Source of the DNA: Acidobacteriota bacterium
Lineage (GTDB): Bacteria > Acidobacteriota > Blastocatellia > Pyrinomonadales > Pyrinomonadaceae
Reading direction: 5' to 3'
Assembly: GCA_023391155.1 (NCBI GenBank)
Contig: JAEWBM010000018.1
Span: forward strand, 1-33,702
DNA: 33,702 nt
Shown: positions 1-6,101 of the stretch, in pieces
Layout of the letters: every line of letters starts with the position of its first letter
How positions within the stretch are numbered: position 1 is the first letter of the stretch
Notes under the pieces: generated by a model
What the model was told of the DNA's origin: nothing
The model's database searches: none
The model's input: only the letters and a program-made list of their open reading frames with translations
Position numbers and translations under genes: made by a program

Positions 1-482
1 ATTTCATCCCGCACTTTTTCGAACTTGATCAGCCCCTGTCTGGAATAGGCGGTCGACCCGTCCGCCGCGATCAAGATGGTAAACGGCAGCCCGCCACTCC
101 ATTCTTTTGAGACCGCCGCGATCGCCGCCGTCTCATCCGCGGTCACCAGCAGGTAGGTCGGCATCGTCGCCTTCATTTCCTTGAGAAACTTTGGCACGCC
201 CGTCGTCAGTTCTTCTTCAAAATCAAGGCTAACGGTGATCACATCGACCCGGCCCTCGTATTCAGCGTCGAGTTTTACCAACGCCGGAAATTCCTCGCGG
301 CACGGCTCACACCACGTCGCCCAGAAATTGACCAGCAGCGGCCGCCCCGCCGGCGTCATCACCCGTTTAAATTCTTCGCCGTCGATCTTCTTCACCGTCT
401 GCCCGTTCGCCGGCAGAGTGAATATCAGGGCGGCGCAGGCCAATGCCGCCGCCGCCCCAATTCGATAAAACACTTTCATCAT
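1..482 (-). CDS. TlpA-like exported thioredoxin-fold protein (partial, C-terminus off window)
   Basis: Read on the minus strand, this frame runs open to the left edge, so the C-terminus is missing (about 160 codons present). Residues 1-27 form a signal peptide ending near ANGQ. A thioredoxin fold follows, with FWATWCEPC carrying the redox pair C57/C60 (numbered from the second ATG at 479) and a cis-proline region GGLPFT near residue 134. By family knowledge such TlpA/ResA-type proteins act in the periplasm as disulfide reductases, often in cytochrome or envelope-protein maturation; the partner here is unknown. Two ATG codons stand in tandem (482 and 479), 8 bases after the stop of the upstream redoxin gene, so the two genes are probably co-transcribed. 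The fold and export are clear; the physiological substrate is not. Confidence 0.85.
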   Translation of the reverse strand, partial: MMKVFYRIGAAAALACAALIFTLPANGQTVKKIDGEEFKRVMTPAGRPLLVNFWATWCEPCREEFPALVKLDAEYEGRVDVITVSLDFEEELTTGVPKFLKEMKATMPTYLLVTADETAAIAAVSKEWSGGLPFTILIAADGSTAYSRQGLIKFEKVRDE

Positions 483-490
483 TTACCGCT

Positions 491-1093
491 CTACTTGCCG
501 GCCATCCGCTTGATCTCACAACCGAAGGCATTGGTCCGCGTCGTCTCGATCGTTCCGCCGCCAAGTGCCGAATCGAACGCCGTCTTCAAAAACTGATGCT
601 CGATGTTCCTGCCCGAGCGGTCGTTGTCGATCGCCCCGTGATAGAGCAGTTTGTTATTCGCGTCAAAGAAATATACCTCGGGCGTTACCGTCGCTCCCAG
701 CTTGTCCGCGATCACGTTGCCCGTGTCGATCAGCATCGGAAACGTGTACCGCTCGGCCGCATCCGACGTGACCCACTCGAGCGATTCCGCATTGCGGTTG
801 TTCGAGTTTATCCCGACAAAGCTGATCCCTTTTGCTTTATAGGCTTCGGTCAGCTCGTTGATCCGGTCGACATATGCCTTCACCACCGGGCACTGTGCCG
901 ACAAAAAGATCAGGACCGTGCCGTTCTTTCCGCGCAGGCTGTTAAAGGAGTGGTCCTTGCCGTCCGTCGCGGCCAAAGTGAAATCATCAAGAGTCTGGCC
1001 GACCGAAAACTTGTCCGACTGTGCAAAACCGGGGTGAGCAACAAAAATCATCATCGCAAGCAGGGCGATGGTTCCAAAGATCTTTCCCTTCAT
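491..1093 (-). CDS. Exported redoxin-family protein with lone CPVVK cysteine
   Basis: A 200-residue protein with signal peptide 1-24 (cleavage after GFAQ) and an AhpC/TSA or redoxin fold. The usual CxxC is replaced by SAQCPVVKAY, with one cysteine near residue 68. A second cysteine lies in the C-terminal FGCEIKR motif, about ten residues from the end. A single peroxidatic-type cysteine followed by a distal GCxIK motif is a pattern I associate with redoxin-domain proteins of Acidobacteria and Planctomycetes; their substrates are not well established. AAAGGAGTT lies just upstream of ATG 1093, a strong ribosome site. It is the first gene of an operon with the TlpA-like gene, so one protein could re-reduce the other, which is inference. 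A peroxiredoxin activity is possible but not shown. Confidence 0.85.
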   Translation of the reverse strand: MKGKIFGTIALLAMMIFVAHPGFAQSDKFSVGQTLDDFTLAATDGKDHSFNSLRGKNGTVLIFLSAQCPVVKAYVDRINELTEAYKAKGISFVGINSNNRNAESLEWVTSDAAERYTFPMLIDTGNVIADKLGATVTPEVYFFDANNKLLYHGAIDNDRSGRNIEHQFLKTAFDSALGGGTIETTRTNAFGCEIKRMAGK

Positions 1094-1201
1094 CGTATTA
1101 ACTCCTTTGTCGTTGAACTATTGCAATTCTATCAATTACGGCTAAAAACGCCTTTTAGTTGCTCTGGTTATACGCCGCTGACCATAAAGCGGTTTCAGTC
1201 A

Positions 1202-2449
1202 TTATGCAAAAACTCTGGGCAGCCGCCGCTGATATCCCCTTGGCAGGAGAAGTTCCATCGCATCATCGACCGTCACGATGCCCGCGATGTCCCCTTCATC
1301 ATCCACCACCGGCAGCGCCAGCAGGTTGTATTCCGATATCGTCTGCGCTACCTCTTCCGCCGAATCCCCGGTGTGCGCCGTCCTGTAATCCGTCCGCATC
1401 ACCTCTTCGAGCGTTCGCGTCGGGTCCGCCAATATCAGGCTCCTGAGGCTTATCAGCCCGCACAATTTCCACGACCCCTCGCTTTCAACGACGTAGAGGT
1501 AATAGATCATGTTCGGCGTCTCGGCCATCTCTCTGAGCCCGGCGATGGTCTCGCCCACCGTCAGATCCTTCGGGAATACAACAAATTCCGTGGTCATAAG
1601 CCCGCCGGCCGTGTCGTGCTCGAAATTCATCAGCTCGGCGACGTCCGCCTTCTCGGCCTCTTCCATCAGATCAAAAAGCTCCTGTGCCTTTTCTTCCGAA
1701 AGCTCGCCGAGCACATCGACCGCATCGTCCGGCGACATCTCTTCCAAGATGTCCGCCGCACGCTCTTTCTCCATCTCTTCGAGGATCCGCGCCTGTGCCT
1801 CGGTGGACATCTCCTCGAGCGTGTCGGCCGCGATCTCATTATCAAGGCTCTCGACGACCTCGGTCCTGTGTATGGGCGAAAGCGTCTCTGCCAAATGGGC
1901 GATCTCGACGGGGTGGAGCCGCGAGAGCTTGTCTTTTGAAGATTTCAATTGCACCGTCGCCGTCGCCGTATCCGTCGCCAGATAACCGACGTCCGCCCAA
2001 TCAAGGACCTCGACGATCTTGCTGCTGCCGTAAAAACCCTTCGGCATCAGCCGCCGCAAAAACCCCTGCAGGCTGACATCCGCTCCTGAGACGCGCCAGG
2101 CCCTTCCGTGCCCGATAAGCTGAACGTCATTGACCCGCACAACGCGTTTTCCGTCCACGTCGATCAACTGATTATCAAGCACGTCCTTGCCCAAGAGTAC
2201 CTCGCCCTCTCGCCGGTCAAACGGCGTCAGGTCCAGCTTTGAAGAGCCCATCCGCACGCCCTTTTCACCAAATTCGACGATGTTCCGCTGGGGAATGAAG
2301 AAGTTTCGCCGACGCAGCCGCGCGACCACCCCGATCACCGGCGGATAGTCGTCCGACCCATAACGGACCAGGACGTCGCTGATCGTGGCGATCTGTTCGC
2401 CGCGGGCATCGACGATCGGCTGGCCCAGCACCTGTGAGATATAGAGCAT
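1202..2449 (-). CDS. PRC-barrel / MgtE-N / CBS-pair protein lacking a membrane domain
   Basis: A 415-residue soluble protein. Residues about 1-150 read as two PRC-barrel-like segments (MLYISQVLGQPIVD and LLGKDVLDNQLIDVDG). Residues about 170-275 are acidic helical repeats of the MgtE_N type, with recurring LEEM and LGEL units. Residues about 278-410 are a CBS pair beginning at LMTTEFVVFPKDLTV. True MgtE magnesium channels continue into five transmembrane helices; none is present here and the frame stops after the CBS pair. By family knowledge MgtE_N plus CBS senses magnesium and CBS pairs bind adenine nucleotides. Proteins of this composition often sit beside Nramp-type metal transporters, but no transporter is adjacent here. 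The start at 2449 gives an immediate PRC motif. A cytosolic metal or nucleotide sensor is the likely role. Confidence 0.8.
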   Translation of the reverse strand: MLYISQVLGQPIVDARGEQIATISDVLVRYGSDDYPPVIGVVARLRRRNFFIPQRNIVEFGEKGVRMGSSKLDLTPFDRREGEVLLGKDVLDNQLIDVDGKRVVRVNDVQLIGHGRAWRVSGADVSLQGFLRRLMPKGFYGSSKIVEVLDWADVGYLATDTATATVQLKSSKDKLSRLHPVEIAHLAETLSPIHRTEVVESLDNEIAADTLEEMSTEAQARILEEMEKERAADILEEMSPDDAVDVLGELSEEKAQELFDLMEEAEKADVAELMNFEHDTAGGLMTTEFVVFPKDLTVGETIAGLREMAETPNMIYYLYVVESEGSWKLCGLISLRSLILADPTRTLEEVMRTDYRTAHTGDSAEEVAQTISEYNLLALPVVDDEGDIAGIVTVDDAMELLLPRGYQRRLPRVFA

Positions 2450-2543
2450 CGCGATTAGCTTAACTGAAAATCGCCCGCCGCGCTAAACCTTTGCGCGGGC
2501 AAATGCTTCCCAAATTCGGCTCCGGTATGCTATGCTTTTAATG

Positions 2544-2558
2544 ACAAACATTGTTTGT
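2544..2558. promoter_or_regulatory. Perfect dyad ACAAAC-ATT-GTTTGT upstream of the transglycosylase gene
   Basis: A 15-base inverted repeat with 6-base arms and a 3-base centre. It lies in the 213-base region between the divergent CBS-protein and lytic transglycosylase genes. The symmetry and position suit a dimeric repressor or activator site, but no regulator can be named. It is short enough to occur by chance. Confidence 0.3.
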
Positions 2559-2573
2559 GTTTGTTCACCTTTA

Positions 2574-2605
2574 TTGGACACTCGTACCGATTGGCAATTT
2601 ATATT
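2574..2605 (+). promoter_or_regulatory. Possible promoter for the lytic transglycosylase gene
   Basis: TTGGAC at 2574-2579 is followed by an AT-rich stretch with TTTATA (2598-2603, spacer 18) or TATATT (2600-2605, spacer 20). It lies about 60 bases upstream of the preferred start at 2663. The match to sigma-70 consensus is only moderate. Confidence 0.3.
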
Positions 2606-2662
2606 ATTTGCGGGCTTTTTCTGATTCTCGCAAGCCTCCTTCTTGGCCCTCTCCGCATAGTA

Positions 2663-3481
2663 ATGAGATACCTTCTGACCCTATCCCTCCTCCTTATCCC
2701 CGCGACGGCTTCGCTCGCGCAGAACAGCGGCCCCCGCACCTTTGATAATTTTGACCGCACGAACGGCGTCACGGTCTATGTACCGGCTCCGCCGCCGGCT
2801 CCGCCAAAGACGCGCCGCGTCCGCCGCGGCGGCAAGTGGGTGGTCGAGGTCGTCGACAGCACGCCGAAAACAAACGCCGCCGCCTCCAGGCGTTATGTAA
2901 CCCCGACCGCGAGCACACGTGTCATCATGGGCACGAACACCACGCTGCGCGGCTTCACGACCGGTAACGAGCTTCACGACAAATACATCGTCGAATCAAG
3001 CCGCAAATACCGCATCGACCCTCTGCTGATCTACGCCCAGATGCACCAGGAATCGTCGTTCAAGCTGCGTGCACGTTCGCATAAAGGGGCCAGCGGACTG
3101 ATGCAGTTGATGCCCGCGACCGCCCGCCGGTTCGGCGTGACAAAGATCTACGACCCGAAACAGAACATCGAGGCCGGCGTTCGTTATATGCGCTGGCTGC
3201 TGGACTTCTTTGACCAGGACGTCGTCCTCGCGCTTGCCGGGTATAACGCCGGCGAGGGTGCCGTCCTCAAGTACGGCCGCCAGGTCCCGCCCTATCGCGA
3301 GACCCGCGAATACGTCCGCCGCATCGGGGCACGCTACAACACGATCTCAAATCCGCGAACCGTCGCCGCTCAAACCGCGGCCGATGCCGAACAAAAACAA
3401 TCGCCTCCGCTCACGGTTCTCGAGGCGATGCCGCTGACCGTCCGCTTGCCCGACGGCAAGATGATGCTGGTCAGTCAATAA
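2663..3481 (+). CDS. Exported lytic transglycosylase, SLT domain
   Basis: A 272-residue protein from ATG 2663. An earlier in-frame ATG at 2555 would put a second hydrophobic stretch in front of a good signal peptide (MRYLLTLSLLLIPATASLAQ), so I prefer 2663. A basic, proline-rich linker of about 80 residues precedes the SLT goose-lysozyme-like domain (about 110-230). The domain has the catalytic glutamate in HQESSF (E130), then GASGLMQLMPATA and AGYNAGEGAV, the standard family-1 motifs. By family knowledge it cleaves the glycan strand of peptidoglycan to 1,6-anhydromuramyl products in the periplasm. A strong terminator follows at 3512-3548, so it is probably transcribed alone. Confidence 0.92.
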   Translation: MRYLLTLSLLLIPATASLAQNSGPRTFDNFDRTNGVTVYVPAPPPAPPKTRRVRRGGKWVVEVVDSTPKTNAAASRRYVTPTASTRVIMGTNTTLRGFTTGNELHDKYIVESSRKYRIDPLLIYAQMHQESSFKLRARSHKGASGLMQLMPATARRFGVTKIYDPKQNIEAGVRYMRWLLDFFDQDVVLALAGYNAGEGAVLKYGRQVPPYRETREYVRRIGARYNTISNPRTVAAQTAADAEQKQSPPLTVLEAMPLTVRLPDGKMMLVSQ

Positions 3482-3511
3482 CCGATTCTCTCCACCCTCG
3501 CTTCTTCATTT

Positions 3512-3548
3512 GCGGCCCTCAAATCAGGCGGGCCGCTTTTTTCTTTTT
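3512..3548 (+). terminator. Rho-independent terminator after the transglycosylase gene
   Basis: A GCGGCCC / GGGCCGC stem (3512-3518 with 3530-3536) is followed directly by TTTTTTCTTTTT. It lies 30 bases past the stop at 3481. Its position also argues against extending the next gene upstream of 3591. Confidence 0.85.
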
Positions 3549-3590
3549 CCCGCTTTCCTGTATCATTTCCGAAAGTTCACTTTAGCCGAT

Positions 3591-4166
3591 ATGTTCTGTA
3601 CCCGCTGCGGAAAAGACAACCCGGATGACGCCGCGTTTTGCTACAAATGCGGCCGTCAGTTTGAGGACGAAGAGGAGACCCGCGTGGCAAAGCGGCCCGA
3701 AACCTCTCCCGCGACGGCCGCGCCGCCCGTCTTCTCGATATCGCCGACGATAAAATTCGTCCTGGTCGGCTATCTGATCGCGATAATCGGGGCATTTTTC
3801 CTCGTCGCTTTTCTAAGCGTTTTTGTGCCCGCCGTGCCGCCCATACTGGCGGTGGTGTTGGGTATGATCCTGCTTATCATCCCCGCGCTCTATCACATCC
3901 GCAAAAAGCTCATCCGCTATACGCTGACCGATGCGATGATCGAGATCGATCGCGGGCTGATCTCGCGAACGACCCAGAACATCCCGCTCCGCCGGGTTCA
4001 GGATGTCACCGTCACCTCTACTTTTTTCCAGCGAATGCTCGGCTATGGCGATATAATGATCGATAACGCCAGCGAGGACGCGACGAAGATTATCCTCGAC
4101 GACATCGATTCGCCGAAGAAATATGCCGCGATGATCCTGGAACGGATGCGCGACACTGATCGCTGA
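3591..4166 (+). CDS. Zinc-ribbon membrane protein with bacterial PH domain
   Basis: A 191-residue protein from ATG 3591. The longer reading from 3510 would start inside a terminator. Residues 1-21 form a zinc ribbon with C3-x2-C6 and C17-x2-C20. An acidic, Pro/Thr/Ala-rich linker follows. Two hydrophobic segments at about 54-78 and 82-103 form a hairpin in the membrane. Residues 105-188 match the bacterial PH (bPH_2, former DUF304) pattern: YTLTDAMIEIDRGLISRTTQ, then IPLRRVQDVTV and GYGDIMIDNA. Family members are cytoplasm-facing membrane proteins with no settled biochemical role. The rfbB start follows 14 bases after the stop, so a shared transcript with the rhamnose genes is possible. Confidence 0.8.
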   Translation: MFCTRCGKDNPDDAAFCYKCGRQFEDEEETRVAKRPETSPATAAPPVFSISPTIKFVLVGYLIAIIGAFFLVAFLSVFVPAVPPILAVVLGMILLIIPALYHIRKKLIRYTLTDAMIEIDRGLISRTTQNIPLRRVQDVTVTSTFFQRMLGYGDIMIDNASEDATKIILDDIDSPKKYAAMILERMRDTDR

Positions 4167-4180
4167 GGCTCCCTGTATTT

Positions 4181-5209
4181 ATGACAACGCTTTTTGTAAC
4201 CGGCGGTGCCGGATTTATCGGTTCCGCATTCATTCGCCTTGCCCTTGCCGAGGATGAGGGCGTCGAGATCGTCAATTACGACGCACTGACCTATGCCGGC
4301 AATCCTGAAAATCTCACGGGTCTTGACCCGGCCCGCCACACCTTTATCAAGGGCGACATCTGTGACCGCACGGCCGTATTGGAAGCGGTCCCGCAAAGCT
4401 GCGACGCCATCGTCAACTTCGCTGCCGAATCGCACGTTGATCGCAGTATCGAGTCCGCCGACGAATTTCTTCGCACGAACATCATCGGTACGCAGGTCCT
4501 GCTCGACGCCGCCCGCGCCAAGGGCGTCCGCCGCTTTGTGCAGGTCTCGACCGACGAGGTGATGGGTTCGCTCCCCGAGGACGATGAGGCATATTTCACT
4601 GAGTCATCCCCGCTTGAGCCCAATTCGCCCTATGCCGCGTCAAAGGCAGCTGCCGAGCTGATCGTCCGAGCGGCCCGCGAAACGCACAGCGTCGAGGCTG
4701 TGATCACCCGCTGCGGCAACAACTACGGCCCGCGGCAGTTTCCCGAAAAGCTGATCCCGCTGATGATCGCCAACGCGATGAACGACGAGCCGCTTCCGGT
4801 CTACGGCGACGGGCAGAACGTCCGCGATTGGATCTACGTCGATGACCATTGCCGTGCCGTCTGGCTGGCATATAAGAACGGCCGCCCCGGCGAGGTATAT
4901 AACATCGGTGCTCGCAACGAGCGCCGCAACCTTGAGGTGGTAACCGCGCTGCTCGACGCCCTCGGCAAACCGCACTCGCTGATCAAATATGTCACCGACC
5001 GGCTTGGCCACGATCGCCGTTATGCGATCGACCCGGTAAAGGCTGAGACGGAACTCGGCTGGCGTCCGCTCACGACCTGGGAAGAGGGCCTCGAAAACAC
5101 GATCCGCTGGTACCGCGGGAATCAATCCTGGGTCGACCATATTCGCAGCGGCGATTATCGCAAGTACTACGAATCGATGTACGGTGCCCGCCTTGAGACC
5201 GCAAGATGA
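4181..5209 (+). CDS. rfbB: dTDP-glucose 4,6-dehydratase
   Basis: A 342-residue extended short-chain dehydrogenase. It has the NAD-binding GGAGFIG (8-14), the RmlB signature T124-D125-E126 in VSTDEVMG, and the catalytic pair Y151/K155 in SPYAASK. NNYGPRQFPEKLIP and GDGQNVRDWIYVDDH are also typical of RmlB. It converts dTDP-glucose to dTDP-4-keto-6-deoxyglucose, the second step of dTDP-L-rhamnose synthesis. The stop overlaps the start of rfbD as ATGA, indicating translational coupling. The thymidylyltransferase (rfbA) and epimerase (rfbC) genes are not in this window and must lie elsewhere if the pathway is complete. Confidence 0.95.
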   Translation: MTTLFVTGGAGFIGSAFIRLALAEDEGVEIVNYDALTYAGNPENLTGLDPARHTFIKGDICDRTAVLEAVPQSCDAIVNFAAESHVDRSIESADEFLRTNIIGTQVLLDAARAKGVRRFVQVSTDEVMGSLPEDDEAYFTESSPLEPNSPYAASKAAAELIVRAARETHSVEAVITRCGNNYGPRQFPEKLIPLMIANAMNDEPLPVYGDGQNVRDWIYVDDHCRAVWLAYKNGRPGEVYNIGARNERRNLEVVTALLDALGKPHSLIKYVTDRLGHDRRYAIDPVKAETELGWRPLTTWEEGLENTIRWYRGNQSWVDHIRSGDYRKYYESMYGARLETAR

Positions 5210-6069
5210 AGATCCTGATAACAGGTGCGAATGGGATGGTCGCCGGCGCGGTCGCTCGGCACTGCGCGTCGCTTGGCGACGACGTCACCGCCCTAGCCCG
5301 AACCGATCTCGACATAACCGGCCGCGACGCTGTCGATAGCGCCATCCGCGGCCATCAACCCGACGCTGTCATAAACTGCGCCGCGTACACTGACGTCGAT
5401 GGTGCCGAATCGAACGAGGAACTCTCGTATCGCGCCAATGCTGACGGGCCCGCTCATCTCGCCGCCGCATGCCGTGAGGCATCCGCAAAATTTGTCACCA
5501 TTTCGACCGATTACGTTTTTGACGGAACAAAAGATGGGTTCTATACCGAGGACGACCTGCCCTCGCCGCAGGGCGTTTATGCCCGTTCAAAGTACGAAGG
5601 GGAACTTCGCGTGGCGGATGCAAACCCCGACGCTGTGATCGTCCGTACCGGGTGGATCTACGGCGCCGGCGGAACGAATTTTTTGAGTGTGATGCACCGC
5701 TTGCTCGCTGAAGGCCGCAATATAAAGGCGATCTCGGATGCGCACGGCACGCCGACATTTGCCGAAGACCTCGCAGTTCGTCTTCGCGAGTTCGCCGAAC
5801 TGCCGCACACCGGCATCTTTCACGTTACCAACTCTGGCATGGGTACGACGTATCTCGGGTTCGCCGAGGCAGTTTGTGAGATCGGCGGCTATGACAAAGG
5901 CCTCATCGAATCCGTAAAAAGCGATCAGCTCAGCCGTCCCGCCCCCCGCCCGCTCAACTCACGCCTCGCCTGCAAGCGAGCCGATACGCTCGGCCTAAAG
6001 CCACTCCCCGGTTGGAAGCACGCTCTCGAGCGTTTCATCACCTCTGAAATGAAAAAAGCGGCAGCCTGA
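5206..6069 (+). CDS. rfbD: dTDP-4-dehydrorhamnose reductase
   Basis: A 287-residue protein with N-terminal TGANGMVAG for NAD(P)H binding, NCAAYTDVDGAE, STDYVFDG, and the catalytic Y125/K129 in VYARSK. These are RmlD hallmarks. It reduces dTDP-4-keto-L-rhamnose to dTDP-L-rhamnose in the cytosol. The gene overlaps rfbB by 4 bases. Its 3' end converges on the tyrosine-kinase gene, and the last codons overlap the hairpin that probably terminates that opposing transcript. RmlD-like proteins can act on other 4-keto sugars, but pairing with rfbB supports rhamnose. Confidence 0.93.
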   Translation: MKILITGANGMVAGAVARHCASLGDDVTALARTDLDITGRDAVDSAIRGHQPDAVINCAAYTDVDGAESNEELSYRANADGPAHLAAACREASAKFVTISTDYVFDGTKDGFYTEDDLPSPQGVYARSKYEGELRVADANPDAVIVRTGWIYGAGGTNFLSVMHRLLAEGRNIKAISDAHGTPTFAEDLAVRLREFAELPHTGIFHVTNSGMGTTYLGFAEAVCEIGGYDKGLIESVKSDQLSRPAPRPLNSRLACKRADTLGLKPLPGWKHALERFITSEMKKAAA

Positions 6070-6079
6070 GCCGCCGCTT
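6052..6079 (-). terminator. Rho-independent terminator of the tyrosine-kinase gene, overlapping the rfbD 3' end
   Basis: On the minus strand AAGCGGC pairs with GCCGCTT (7 bp, 10-base loop), followed by a run of Ts (A6052-A6057 on the plus strand). It lies just downstream of the kinase stop at 6102 and partly inside the final codons of rfbD. On the plus strand the hairpin has no T-run after it, so it is directional. Confidence 0.7.
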
Positions 6080-6101
6080 ACCGCGAAACAAAAGGCCTCG
6101 C

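Noticed and set aside
443..1939. A 498-codon open frame on the plus strand
   Set aside because: It lies fully antisense to the redoxin and PRC/MgtE_N/CBS genes, both with strong motifs. Its own translation is basic and lacks any recognisable domain; it is a shadow of GC-biased codons.
3510..3590. N-terminal extension of the zinc-ribbon/PH protein
   Set aside because: The extension would start inside a strong terminator hairpin and add no conserved residues before the CxxC ribbon.
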